Assembly: GCA_903813345.2 (NCBI GenBank)
Contig: CAIIXF020000007.1
Span: forward strand, 3,725,730 to 3,789,729
DNA: 64,000 nt
Reading direction: 5' to 3'
Source: Owenia fusiformis
Lineage: Eukaryota; Annelida; Polychaeta; Sabellida; Oweniidae
The notes under the pieces are model-generated. The model saw only the letters and a list, made by a program, of their open reading frames with translations, did no database searches and was not told the DNA's origin. The translations under genes and the position numbers were made by a program. Shown one piece after another: positions 23,863 through 35,905 of this stretch. Within the stretch, counting starts at the first letter, position 1. Each line of letters opens with the position of its first letter.

Positions 23863-23974
23863 CACATAGACTATGACAATCAATTCTATTTCTTGCTCAC
23901 AAATGGCAAAATATTTTTCACACAGACTATGACAATCAATTCTATTTCTTGCTCACAAATGGCAAAATATTTTT
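23863..23974. repeat. Tandem duplication of a 56-bp unit
   Basis: Two adjacent 56-bp copies begin at 23863 and 23919 and differ by about one base (cacatagac against cacacagac). It is unrelated to the neighbouring repeats. Confidence 0.95.
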
Positions 23975-24993
23975 TATTTTGAAATATCCATTCTACTTAA
24001 TGGCATGTAAAATCCCCAAAGAAAAAAGATATATTAACCATTCATTTTATAATTGTTAAAGAGGCAGTGTCTGATAGGAGCACAATTAGAACGCCCCGTT
24101 GTTATTTTTGCATAAGGAGATGTAAAACAGGTTCCTCCATATACAATGTACTTGCAAACTGTCAGATACTGAGTCCTACGTTACGGTGTCAATTTCATGA
24201 TAGTACGCAGAGATGAATTATTCACTGGACGGTTGGAAATCAATAAACCCGCTCTGAATCTGATTGGTTGTCTAGTGTCACTCAAGGGAAATTCCCTTCG
24301 ATAGCGGAAAGCTCAAATTGCATTGAACAATACTATGCCCATGAGTTGGTCTCAAGATATATCTAAGCTATAGGTATTTAAGATAATATATAAGCAATTA
24401 TCATCACTTATTGTCTGAGCGAGAAACCTATTACATGGGTCCAACTATGCAACTAACCAACTATGAGAGGCAGCTTCTCACAGATGGGGCCACAAACGCT
24501 GCTAAAAGGAGGGACTATGTATAACAGAATAATGAATAATGTACCAACAGAAAGGTAGTTTTGTTTTATTTGCTTTCATGGAACAAGTTTGAAGAAAAAA
24601 AGGTTGCAGTTTGAGACTTGAAATCTTCGTTTTCAAATACCAGGTCTAAAATTCAAATTAATAGTTCTTCAACATGCATTGTTGGACCCCCATGCCTATG
24701 AGACAATTTATCTTTAAATTATTTTCACTTTTGTTGCATGCACAAAGCCACCAGCAGTTGCAAGTGCAAAAAATCTCCTTTTAAATGTACTTGAGTCCTT
24801 CTGTCATACTCTTCTACATTACATACTCAAACAAGGCCCCCTCTACAGCCAAAACCAGGATGTACCTACCAAGTGTGATATATCATTGAAAAGATCGTTC
24901 AAAGTTACGTTGATTGACATTAATCTGATACCTATCAATCAATGTCATAAATTGCTACATAGTATCAACTGAGGTGACCATAGACCTAGAAAC

Positions 24994-25607
24994 AAGAGGT
25001 ATCACAGTCCAAAAGATTTTTGGTACGGTACGGAACGGTACAAATGGTCTCGGGACACAGTACTTTCCGGATGGGACAGAACATTAAAAAATGATGCAAT
25101 GTCTGATAATGACAGTTTCACTTTTCAAAATCATATTCAGAAATAAAAAAACGTCAATTAAAATCGAATATAAAGCATCTGCCGTGAATGTGATCGGCAT
25201 TTCACATAGTCTGCACGGTGCACTATCACCAATTCGTTTACCGTGTGATATAGGAGTCCCAAAATACTTCCAAACTGCTGACTTTTTCGACTTAGATGCC
25301 GGCTCGATTTTTCAATTTCTTTCCTACATCCGGCATACTGATAATGCACTCAATTTGCGAACGACGATGAAGAAATTTACGAACAAGCATTACCATCTAC
25401 ATGAAATCGAGGGTCCGTTAATAATACTTTTCAATGTAAAGAAGTGTAATCTAGGTATACGAGGTAAGTGAAAATGTTCCTCACTATTTATACACATTTT
25501 TATGCATTTTAGGGAAGGAATTTATGTACCGATACCGAACCGATATTAACCCTTTCTGTCCCGTGTCCCGAAATTCGGTCCAATATCGGGAAACTGTGAC
25601 ACCTCTA
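24994..25607 (-). mobile_element. hAT-type DNA transposon, internally deleted (614 bp)
   Basis: The element is flanked by an exact 8-bp direct repeat, ctagaaac (24986-24993 and 25608-25615), the target-site size of hAT elements. Its ends are inverted: AAGAGGTATCACAG on the left and, in reverse, TAGAGGTGTCACAG on the right. Subterminal sequence is rich in ggtacggtacgg and cgataccgaacc phrases. Read on the minus strand, the inner part contains a BED-type zinc-finger start, listed separately. The length shows that almost all of the transposase is gone. Confidence 0.85.
25084..25311 (-). pseudogene. BED zinc-finger fragment of a hAT transposase (ZBED-like)
   Basis: Open frame without a start codon, following a stop at 25312-25314. 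It reads KKSAVWKYFGTP and then CRLCEMPITF. The pattern 'S.VWK[YH]F' followed by a C-x-x-C pair is the first half of the BED finger, the DNA-binding domain at the N-terminus of hAT transposases such as ZBED1-like proteins. The His/Cys second half (usually with GNTSNL..HL...H) is missing: after about residue 52 the frame runs into unrelated sequence to a stop, which marks the internal deletion. The plus-strand open frame at 25091-25471 is a shadow. Confidence 0.75.
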
Positions 25608-25724
25608 CTAGAAACATGGCGTATGTTTCTTTGGTCTAAGCTAATTGTATTACAAGTCTACATATCATAAGCCAGTACAGAAATGAGTTTTGCCCAAATA
25701 CAAAAAATCAGGGTGGTGATGTGT

Positions 25725-25860
25725 ATATGTAGAAAATAAAGAAAAAGAGTGGATATAGCGAGGAATAAAGTAAACAGACAAGTATTGAATATTCTAAATT
25801 GTGAAGATCTGCAGGAATATTAGGCGTGTCATTCAAATTTAAGTGAAAAATGATGTAAAT
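25725..25860 (+). repeat. Dispersed repeat R1, copy i
   Basis: Clear forward copy: 'gagtggatatagcgaggaat', 'aaagtaaacagacaagta', 'attctaaattgtgaagat' and 'cattcaaatttaagtgaa'. It starts about 110 bp after the hAT element. Confidence 0.5.
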
Positions 25861-26479
25861 CAAGCATAACATCAGCGAAGATGAGAAAATGGATCATGAT
25901 TTAATAAGGCATTATCAGAGTTGCTATGGTTTCCAGTAAGATGTTTCATATTAAAACAATCCAGCTATTAAGCTATTAAGTATAATGATGCTTCACTTTG
26001 CGAGTTGCCTCCAGTGAGAAGTATACCCATTGATATCTTATCACAAATGTCAATATTACATTAATACCATAGATCGTAAGATAATACAGTGTTCTGCACT
26101 TTTCATCTGACACCTTCCCACTCTTTCTCTGGATAAAAATAATAACCAGGCTCTATAATACTGGATAGAATCATCCTAATGGTGGCTTGCAATCTCAATC
26201 TCAGAGGTACACAAGGACTAGATATAAGACCAGATATATTAAGAAGTTATTCACCAGGAGGGATTTGATGTGGGGATATCACAAGGATGATATCAATATT
26301 TCTAAGGGGATCACAGTGACAGAAGGAAATATTGACATCATCCGAGGGATATTCCTCATATCATCTCGACAGAGGCAGATGAGGCAGAAATTGTAAATAC
26401 AATTTTCCAATTAGTCGGGGACATGTCATTCTTAGTCCAAAGTTGTGTAATAATTATTCTATTGTTTAGTGGAAATTGA

Positions 26480-27010
26480 AGTATGAGTATTCACATATCA
26501 AATATGAACAAAATCGCTCTATCACTTTTTGAGTAAAAAATGTAAAATAACAAACACATGAAAATGGTGGCCATTTTTCAAGATGGCCACCTACTGCCCA
26601 AAATGTCATTAGACGGTGTACCATGCTTATAGTATTCACAAATCAAATATGAACAAAATCGCTCCACTACTTTTCAAGTTACAGTAAAAAACGTAAAAAT
26701 GGCAGCCATTTTTCAAAATGGATGCTTCTACTAAAAGTGTCATGAGACAGTGTGCCATGCTTATAGTATTCACATACCAAATATGAACAAAATCGCTCCA
26801 CTACTTTTCGAGTTATAGTAAAAAATGTTAAAATGGCAGCCATTTTTCAAAATTGCTGCCTACTACCAAAAGTGTTATTAAACAACAGTATGCCATGCTT
26901 ATAGTATTCACATACCAAATATGAACACAATCAATCCCCTACTTTTCAAGTTATAGCATAAATCGTAAAATAGCCTGTAAAGGCCTCCATTTTTCAAGAT
27001 GGCTGCCATG
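26480..27010 (+). repeat. Tandem array, about four units of about 138 bp
   Basis: 'caaatatgaacaaaatcgct' or a close variant recurs at about 26499, 26644, 26778 and 26916. Each unit also has a near-palindrome of the type ggccatttttcaaaatggc and a 'catgcttatagtattcaca' block. A single unit lies at 13300-13480. The units differ by several per cent, so the array is not very recent. Confidence 0.85.
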
Positions 27011-27724
27011 TGCTTCTTCGATATTTACATTTCTAGCTTTATTAAAGTGTCTCACATATTCGATCAAAATTTGCCATGCAAACATGTTAGTCTACTTTAC
27101 TGGCCCCCCTTGCTGTAACAAGGAACACATTAAAACGTAAACATAAACCAATTAGTCAGACAATCACTTCACTATGAAAGTTAGGGGTGTTCAAGGCAAA
27201 TGTGTATTAGCAGAATACACTGTGTGCATGGACTAACACAATGTCAGTGGTCATTTACTGTCAACTTAGTAACCCTTGCATATCGTGCTCACTCAAGTAT
27301 TGAATAATTTTTTTATGATCTAAATGTTTGTGGTTTATAAAAGAATGTGATATATTTTAGTTGGAAATACATTAATAAATATATTCATTCAAACAGCACT
27401 AGAATGCGGGAAGAAAGAGCAATGGTGACAAAATGCACACAGAATTTTCCGTAAGGGTTTCAAACATTTCTGGACACAATCATACATGTACTTCATGTGT
27501 ACTGTTATTTTTAGTGCTGTATTTATAGATATAATTTCACGTATTAAAATCATATTTTCCAGCAATGACTTCAAATTCGGAGCCACCCCCATATCACATT
27601 TTCTTCAATAACTCCAAACATGTGTAAACATTGACCATGTGCATATAAATTCAGATTTCACGAGCTCTTTCCTATTCGAGTACCTCATACACCCCTGCAT
27701 GGATTTGAGTTGGATTCGCCTTTT

Positions 27725-27852
27725 ATACGTCAGATGGACAGACAGACGTACGGATGGACAGATGGATGTACGTATGGAAGGACGTACATATGTACTGATA
27801 GACTGAAGTGTTCCCTATATCCCTCCGAACTTCGTTCAATGGGATAATACTT
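27725..27852 (+). repeat. GGAC/GATG microsatellite and 'cttcgttcaatgggata' tail, copy 2
   Basis: A run of imperfect gacagatgg and gtacgtatgg units is followed by 'tccctccgaacttcgttcaa'. With the tandem units at 26480-27010 it parallels the arrangement at 13200-13532, so both are probably ends of one dispersed element. Confidence 0.6.
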
Positions 27853-28889
27853 TCTGGAAAGGGAATGAGTATTGATATACGTTAAAGTTAAAAACCACAT
27901 ATCCCATGATATTTTCCCAAAGGGAAAAATTAAAATATCTATATTGCTTTCAGCATAATTTTGGTCATCGAAAATTGATATCTTCAAAACTACATCTTTC
28001 AATACCATTCTACTTTTTAAGAAGTTTTAGACCTCTTGTTGAATAATCTTTTCATGCAATAAAAATCAGAAAAAGAAGATCCTCTTTTGAGTAAATAGGT
28101 TCAACATTTGAACAAAATGTTGACGTGGGTCCCTATTCATACTTTACCGCTTGTTTGATTGATATTTTTATAATCATGGGCATTTCACTTGAAAGAAAAC
28201 ATATTGTTTTAATAATGACCACTGTATTTATGCCCAGAAAGTACTCATGGGTGAAAGATATGACTGTCTAAAATCACTTGCCATACTGCACATGGACCTT
28301 TGAATGATATTTAGCATACTTAAAAAATCTGAAAGCTTACTTTACAATTGAATGATTTTTCCATTCTTACTACAAGATAAAACAATTTAGATTTATTTTT
28401 TAAAATATCAATATGTCTGAATCAACCTGGATCCGAATTGATGCAAGTACCAGATAAACAGTTACCATGGATACTAGGCCCTAGTATCACATGTTTGGGG
28501 CAATGTGTTATTCTGGCAATCTACAGTTTTTCATTTATATATCAATCAAAGACAAAATATCAATAACCATTGCAAATTATATAAATGAAGAATTTTTTTG
28601 TCTTTGAAACACTTTAAATTCATAATATTCTTTTATCTTCATATTATTGTTTTAATTGCCATTGTATTTACTCTTTTGTTAATAAGTTATTCTGTAAAAA
28701 AAACTTCACATTGATTTATGTATATTTACATTGTAATACCAGACTAATTTAAAATCTGTCAATAGCGTAAGGATCCATGATGTACGACAACACTTTAATA
28801 ATGAGATATAATGGATTTATATTTTATTTAGAGTTTATGTCCAAGTCTGTAGATTGATTTAATTAAGCCCACGACTTGTATTGTCTCCA

Positions 28890-29045
28890 TGCTCATTCTT
28901 CTTCGTCTCTCTCTACAATCTGATAGAAATCGTTTATTTTTGATATCTCTATACAATTTAAAGTACATACTAAACGCCTGTTAATTCATTCCTGGCTAAT
29001 TCCACTCTATTCCTGTTTATTTTCAAAATAAAACATGGCCATCAT
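28890..29045 (-). repeat. Dispersed repeat R1, copy j (reverse)
   Basis: Landmarks are 'tctctctctacaatctgata', 'tatctctatacaatttaaag', 'cgcctgttaattcattcct', 'ggctaattccactctattcc' and 'aaaacatggccatcatgaca'. It is a clear copy lying head to head with the next. Confidence 0.5.
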
Positions 29046-29329
29046 GACATTTTCTTTCTGGTTAATATAAGCTCATTGCGAGATAATCTCTCTGAGGAGA
29101 AATTGATATGCAGGAATAAAAAATAATGATCTATCCACGCCTTTTGCAGATTCCGGCTGAATTTACATTCTTTGTCCTCATCTTAGAGACAAACATCCTA
29201 AATAAATTGATAAGAAAAACATTGATACGCTTTTATGTGTTTTTATAACTAAACAAACAAACCTGTGATTATGCAACAGCGAAAGTAAGGTGAATTAATT
29301 GATTGAGGTGGTATGATGCTTGTCATGTT

Positions 29330-29490
29330 TTGAAATTCAAAACTGCGTGTAAAGAAGCGAAATCAACAACGAGTAAAGTAAACATATATGAAGTCTATAC
29401 TCTAAATTATATAAAAATACTCAAAAATCAGATACTTTATTCAAGTTTTAATGAGAAATTGCGGTGGAAAGGCACAAGCAGACGGATGTT
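29330..29490 (+). repeat. Dispersed repeat R1, copy k
   Basis: Landmarks are 'gcgaaatcaacaacgagtaa', 'agtaaacatatatgaagt', 'ctctaaattatataaaaat', 'tcagatactttattcaag' and 'gcacaagcagacgg'. Together with copy j it makes an inverted pair about 290 bp apart. A 78-codon open frame over it is not meaningful. Confidence 0.55.
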
Positions 29491-29967
29491 CAACAATGAG
29501 GTTGCTAACAAAAGTCATTTATCAATTGAACAAAGGTAAGATGAAAAACATTCATGCTAGTCTGGTATAATTTCTGTTTTATCTCAAGAACAGATTAAAT
29601 TATCGGATGTTTTTCAATGTTAATGGTTAAACTGTGTTTTTCAACAAAGGTCACTTAAAAGTAAATTAATTGATAAATAATGCTCAGACATTTCCCCTGT
29701 GATATACTATTCCATCCATTTGGTTTCCATGTAAAAACCTACATAAACACTTTAAAACATTAGCCCTGCTGCAGTCAATTTGATAATCAACTAGTTTTTA
29801 TCTAACTACACAAAACTTTTATAATGTGTTTTATTGCTTAATCATTTATAAAATTCACCAAACCAAACATCACATGTTGTATATTTAGATATGGCATTCT
29901 ATTAAAATGTCAAAAAAGGCTAAAATGAAAAATTCTATTTTATGAGCCTTATACTCAAGAGTTTAAC

Positions 29968-30555
29968 ATGCATCTGACACCAGTGCCAAAGGTAGAGAGG
30001 CATTTAATGCATCTGATGCCAGTGCTAATGGCAGAGAGGCATTTAATGCATCTGATGCCAATGCCAAAGGTAGAGAGGCATTTAATGCATCTGATGCCAG
30101 TGCTAATGGAAGAGAGGCATTTAATGCATCTGATGCCAATGCCAAAGGTAGAGAGGCATTTAATGAATCTGATGCCAGTGCTAATGGTAGAGAGGCATTT
30201 AATGCATCTGATGCTAGTGTCAATCATAGAGAGGCATTTAATGCATCTGATGCCAATGCCAAAGGTAGAGAGATATTTAATGCATCTGATGCTAGTGCCA
30301 AAGGAGGAGAGGCATTTAATCCATCTGAAGCCAGTGCCAAAGGTCGAGAGGCATTTAATCCATCTGAAGCCAGTGCCAAAGGTAGAGAGGCATTTAATGC
30401 ATCCGATGCCAGTGCCAAAGGAAGAGACACATTTAATACATCTGAAGCTAGTGCTAAAGGTAGAGAGATATTTAATGCATCTGAAGCCAGTGCCAAAGGT
30501 TGAGAGGCATTTAATGCATCTGATGCCAGTGCCAATGGTAGAGAGGCATTTATGA
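29968..30555. repeat. 39-bp minisatellite, about 15 units
   Basis: Units of 39 bp contain 'agagaggcatttaatgcatc' and tgatgccagtgccaaagg. Because 39 is divisible by three, open frames of 86-195 codons occur on both strands. One plus-strand frame reads ASDASANGREAFN in each unit and looks the most protein-like, but it has no ATG and is closed by a stop in the second-last unit. Units differ mainly at a few positions (ccaaagg/ctaatgg; gatgc/gaagc). I regard it as non-coding sequence in the cyclase intron. Confidence 0.9.
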
Positions 30556-32207
30556 GTCCAATGACCAGGGCTAGATCCTTAAGATGTTTCAAGCTGATAC
30601 AACAATTTTAGAGTTCAGATTACAGCAGACTTTTTAAGTGGCTTACTGTACTTTATATCTCTTAAAACAGTCCATTAATGCTTTGTACATTTCATAACAT
30701 GAAAAAGGGACCAAAATAAAATTCTTCATTCCCTGGTCAGAAAACAAAATCTTATCATAACACGGTTAAATGTATCCACCTGGTAAACTATTGCAAATGA
30801 TTACTAAGGGTAACAACTTGTCAGAGATGCTGATGTCACACAGACTGTCGACCAGTGACAAAAATGGTGGCTTATATCAATAAAAATAATAAAATGTAAC
30901 ATACAGTTGTATAAGGAACTCATTCTGAATCTATCATCTGAGATGAGAAAGTCCTTCTTTGTTGCTCACTCTTTGGAAGTGATAAGCCATCTCATCAATC
31001 AGATCCTGCCACCTCTCATAAAGATGGCACTTTCTTGTCATTTCCCATGATGTCACATATGCCCGATAATGAGTGAGAACATATTTAATCAGACGTTTTT
31101 ATGCTGCTCTCTTATTGGTCAAAAATGCCAGCAAACAGGCTTGAAAGATTTATAGCCTGAGGACCGGTAGTCTGGAAATGACCGCTAAATGGCAAAATCA
31201 TTGATTCTGTCTAATCAGCAGCAAGTATAATCTCCCACACAAACCCATAGCTTGGAGCGTGGCTTTATAAAAGGATAATGCTTTAATACTTTATATATGT
31301 TATTGTATCATATTTAGTATTTACTGTACCTACATATTTGATGATGATAACATGAGCCTTTTACATTAATAGACATTTGCATGAGACATTTTGTTCATTA
31401 TCCTAATGGCGGTAAGTGAATCAATCTCCATGGACATGTGATATCATAGTTGGCGTCAACTTTAGGCCAAGAAAAAATATTCTTGTTTCTTTATATAAGA
31501 GTTTCAAGTTTTATAATATCCAGATGGTTCTTTTTTAACATTATTGTCATATTCTTTATACATTTTCTAAAATTGGCGAGGTAGCAAAAACTGTTTGTAA
31601 GCTGTAGAAGTAAGTTTTTGATGATTTCTATTTTAATTACGATGCAATTTGAGAGATATCATATGGAATTTGTCTACCATTTTGATTCTTCAAGTCTCTA
31701 AATAAGCCTTTTTCCAGAAATCCTACCAATAATACATCATTTTTACAAAAGACCAGAAACAAGAACATTTTTCTCTTAGCTTTAAAAATATTGTTAATAA
31801 TTAGATTTATTAAAGGAAAGTATTTAATATAGTATGACCACCTGTATGGTCATAAAATTATGAAGTAATTTTCAATCATCCAAAATCAGCTGCACCATAT
31901 ATGCGATTTAATCAAACTCTTTTCATACAGTGTATAGTATTTTTAGCATTTGTTTAAAAATGTTATCTCAATTGTACCTTAAAGACTAGAGAGTGGTAAA
32001 TTGAGCAGTTCCTACTTAGAACGTGGGATTTTTAAACATTCCATAGTTTAGAAATAAATCTCTATTTTATCACATTTACTGGTTACCTCATGATTCTCAG
32101 AATGTTATAGATCTTGTACCAAGCCTCCAGTTCCCCTTATATAACAAAAGATTGTTGCAAGACTATTTACTTCTCCAGCCTCATGTGGAAGGTATATATA
32201 TACATAT

Positions 32208-32412
32208 CAGTGGTTTCCTCAGCATTAAAGCAAGTGGGCGCAGCACCCACCTGAGATTTTGAAAATAGTCTTGCACCCACCTGAAAATCCATTTGTGCCA
32301 ACTTGAAAATGAGAAAAATCATGAAATTTGGCATATTTTGACCAATTTTGGCATGAATTGTGAAAATGAGGATTTTGCACCCACTTGAGAAAAAATCCTG
32401 TGGAGATCACTG
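32208..32412 (+). mobile_element. 205-bp MITE (CAGTGATCTCC ends), copy 2
   Basis: Same length and orientation as 2413-2617, with ends 'cagtggtttcctcagc' and 'gtggagatcactg' and the same inner 'ttgcacccac' phrases. It is inserted in a tatata-rich site, with tatata on both sides, which could hide a target duplication. Confidence 0.7.
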
Positions 32413-32434
32413 TATATATATGTTATTAAGGTAT

Positions 32435-32885
32435 GGTTTGGCCAAAGAGTCTGTTATTATGCCAAATGCTCTGGGCAAAAAACGTGTGCCATAGGCACAG
32501 AGCCTACAGAGAGAACAGATCTTTCTATGGGCAAAGAACCTGCTATAGACAAAACTAATCCTATGCAAAGAGTCTGCTATAGGCACAGCAGGCCCGTAGC
32601 CAGGGGGGGTTCGCATGGTTCGGGCGAACCCCCCCCTGGCCAAAAATTCTTTCAAAATCATGCAGTTTTTCACCATTCTGAGCACCTTTTAAGTGATTTT
32701 GGCCCTTTTTGGACCCAAATTGTCAAAAGTGAACCCCCCCTGGAATTTTCCAAAAAGTGAACCCCCCCTTGGCAAATCCTGGCTACGGGCCTGCACAGAG
32801 TCTACAAACTGTTTTGGGTAAAGAACCTGCTAAAAAGCTTGCTATAGACATTGGCCCTGTTTTGGGCATAAACATTGCTACGGGT
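32435..32885 (+). repeat. Degenerate minisatellite split by a MITE
   Basis: Phrases like 'gggcaaagaacctgctata' and 'ggcacagagtctgc' recur about every 24 bases from 32435 to 32588 and again from 32794 to 32885. The MITE at 32589-32793 sits in the middle, so the array is older than the insertion. Confidence 0.6.
32589..32793 (+). mobile_element. Complete 'caggcccgtagccagg' MITE (205 bp)
   Basis: The ends caggcccgtagccagg and cctggctacgggcctg are perfect inverted repeats of 16 bases. A short direct repeat, cacag (possibly gcacag), flanks it. G and C runs lie next to both ends and the middle has 'ttctttcaaaatcatgcag'. Fragments occur at 4512, 9933, 14835 (reverse) and 41279. Elements with this terminal phrase are widespread in marine invertebrate genomes. 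Confidence 0.85.
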
Positions 32886-34499
32886 GCTTTTTATTTTAAT
32901 CCAAAAAGTTACAGTAATTTAGATGCTGTAAACTCTTTTAGGGGTCCACATTTTGTATTAAGTTGCAAAAATATAGTCTTTGATAAAAGAAGTATATTTT
33001 TTAAAATTGAAAATATGACCAGTAATTGGGAATAAATTTCCTGCCTTCGACAGCTTTAATAACTATAGGCATCTGCAACAAAGTACAATAATCACTATTA
33101 TTACCACCGTTAATGACCAGGACTGAAACAGCAAGAAAATCTTAGGCACTCAACGATATCTAAATTCTCGGGGAAAATTGCCGGTCGTTAAATGCATTCT
33201 TGACCGGCTATATTGACCGCCATTATGACTTCACATATTGCTCAGGTCGATATAGTAAAATGAATGCTTTCTAAACTAGCACCAAAACCCCTAGAACTGG
33301 CCCGGCAAGGTGGTAATAATTTGTTTTAATCAATCTATCTTGCACTTGGCAACATAATAGCTCCAGTTGAAATCACAAGGTTATTGTAGTTGTTGGTAGT
33401 GATTCTAAAACTAGAAACTGCCATTGTCAAGCCTTGGATACAAATATATGTAATACGTATGTATATCAAGATACTCAATAAAACTGCTCAATAAAATAGA
33501 TTTCTCTTGAATTGGCTGTCACTGACATCATTCCTGACTTGAGGTTATTACACCTTAGAAAAAGAAAGATAGATAGAATCAATGTGTGAATAATTAGAAA
33601 CTATTTGCTAGTCAATTATAATCTAGATAACAAGACACAGCGTGATAAATATGACACTGAAAAGCAAAATGGCTGCCATGTAATTTACCCAGCATGCTCA
33701 AGATCTGTAATCAAATCTTGTGCAAACGCCTGCACATACGGATGCATGACTATCAACACAAGATGTGTTAGAGTAGAACAATAGAGTGTGATAAAAATTA
33801 CAAAAATACACCCATTTTTCAAAAAACCATGCCTGGTAGCTGGTATAGCCCAGGTCACAGCACTTCTTGTGATTTGTCTTTGACCAATGACTGCTGACCT
33901 ATACCGGCGATTACTAGAGTGCTGCTGACTCGATAAAAGGCTGGCACTGGCTAGAATTGTTTATGGTTCTAGCCAGGACAAAGATACCAGTTCTTCAACT
34001 CGACAATGGGAAGAACTGCTCTACCTTAGTGACTAATATGTCATGATATGACATCTAAAGAGTCGATAAAAGATATATATAGCAAGTGATTTTAGACGGT
34101 CAATTTTTTCATTATTAGTATAGTATTTACTCAACATGTATTTCATAACAACATGCTTGCCTCAAATTTCTCAAGACAATATCAATCTCATCCTCCGATC
34201 ACAGGGCTTCAAAATCCAGAATACATTCTTTCTTTTTACCCCCTGCGATAAGCAGTTAGCCTTTCCCCGACTAAGAACTCGCAATCTGATTGGCTGTCGC
34301 AACACTGCGACAGAAATCATGTATAAGTCATTGCGCATAATAAGATCACGTGATTCAGTTTAATCGGGCGCTTCGAAATTGGTTATAGCAGGTGGAAGAA
34401 GGAGGTACGGATTCTGGATACCTGCTTAGGAGGATGTATCAATCTGAGTCTCCAAAAAACATGGATAAGAAGAAGAACACAAAAAGAATCCAGACAAGG

Positions 34500-35662
34500 C
34501 ATTAACATGACAAAATGTCACCACCTAAAACAATTTGGCAAATTAAAGCAAGTTGGAAAATACCTTTTGACCTTAAGAAGGTTTGATTTGAACTTCTTAG
34601 AACATGTAGATGATTTTGAAAAAAAAATTCGTCAATTTGAAGCAAGTTGAAAAAATACCTCTTTGACTTTTTTTGACATTGAGAAGGTCATTGAAGGTCA
34701 AATGTAAAGTCAGATTTGAACTTCTGAGAACATGTAGATGATTTTGAAAAAAAATTAAGTAAATTTGAAGCAAGTTGAAAAAAGACTTTTTTGACCTTGA
34801 AAAGGTCATTGAAGGTCAAATGTCAAATCTATAGTCAGATTTGAACTTCTGAGAACATGTAGATGATTTGGAAAAAAAAATTAGTCAATTTGAAGCAAGT
34901 TGAAAAAAGACCTTTTTGACCTTGAGAAGGTCATTGAAGGTCAAAGGTCAAATCTAAAGTCAGATTTGAACTTCTGAGAACTTGTAAAGTCAAATTTGAA
35001 CTTCTGAAAAGATGTAGATGATTTAAAAAAAAAATTGGGTCAATTTGAAGCAAGTTGAAAACAGACCTTTTTGACCTTTTTTGACCTTGAGAAGGTCATT
35101 GAAGGTCAAATGTCAAATCTTAAGTCAAATCTTAAGTCAGATTTGAATTTCTGAGAAAACGTAGATGATTTTGAAAAAAAGATTTAGTCAATTTGAAGCA
35201 AGTTGAAAACAGACCTTTTTGACCTTTTTTGACCTTGAGAAGGTCATTGAAGGTCAAATGTCAAATCTAAAGTCAGATTTGAAGGTCAAATGTCAAATCT
35301 AAAGTCAAATCTAAAGTCAGATTTGAATTTCTGAGAACATGTAGATGATTTTGAAAAAAAATTTAGTCAATGTGAAGCAAGTTGAAAAAATACCTTTTTG
35401 ACCTTGAGAAGGTCATTGAAGGTCAAATGTCAAATCTAAAGTCAGATTTGAAATTCTGAGAACATGTAGATAATTTAGAAAAAAATTGAAGTCAGTCTAA
35501 ACAGTATTTGTTAAGTTATAGGAAGTTGTAAGAAATTGTTACAGACGCCGGACACCAACCTCCAACCACCAACCGCCGGACGCCGGATGCCAACCTCCAA
35601 CCGCCGTCGCAAAAAAACGGAGACCATAACAATATGTCACCACTTTTGGTGGTGACATAAAA
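34500..35662 (+). mobile_element. Helentron-like non-autonomous element, copy 3 (long form)
   Basis: Left end 'cattaacatgacaaaatgtc' continuing into accacct; right end with a gtcaccac-tttt-gtggtgac hairpin followed by 'ataaaaag', as in copy 1. Subterminal inverted motifs lie at 34515 and 35648-35658. The middle is about eight tandem units of about 125 bp with 'gaccttgagaaggtcattga', 'aacatgtagatgattttga' and 'gaagcaagttgaaaa', then an accaacctccaaccgccgg minisatellite just before the right hairpin, also as in copy 1. There is no coding capacity. Confidence 0.65.
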
Positions 35663-35747
35663 AGTTATAATTATCTGAGCTGTAACATGTGCAGGGTGTG
35701 TTTAATAAATATTGTACACAAGACAAGAGAGGGAGGTTGGTGGAAAG

Positions 35748-35905
35748 CAGGGGCGGATCTGGGAAGCAACAAGGGGGGGGGGCCAAATTTCAGGCCAGAG
35801 AAAAAAACTTGGGCCCCTAAAATCCAAAAGTGGGCCCGACTTTTTTTTCTGGGCCCACCCAAGGGGGGCAGGCCCCCAGCCCCCCCCCCCCCCCCAGATC
35901 CGCCA
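35748..35905. mobile_element. 158-bp hAT-type MITE with 8-bp target duplication
   Basis: The 8-bp direct repeat gtggaaag (35740-35747 and 35906-35913) flanks an element whose ends are caggggcggatctgg and ccagatccgcca, inverted copies with the right one three bases short. Long G and C runs lie just inside the ends. Open frames here on both strands (about 81-84 codons) are artefacts of the G/C runs. Confidence 0.8.

Noticed and set aside
25091-25471. 126-codon plus-strand frame inside the hAT relic
   Set aside because: The opposite strand carries the recognisable BED-finger sequence, so this frame is its shadow.
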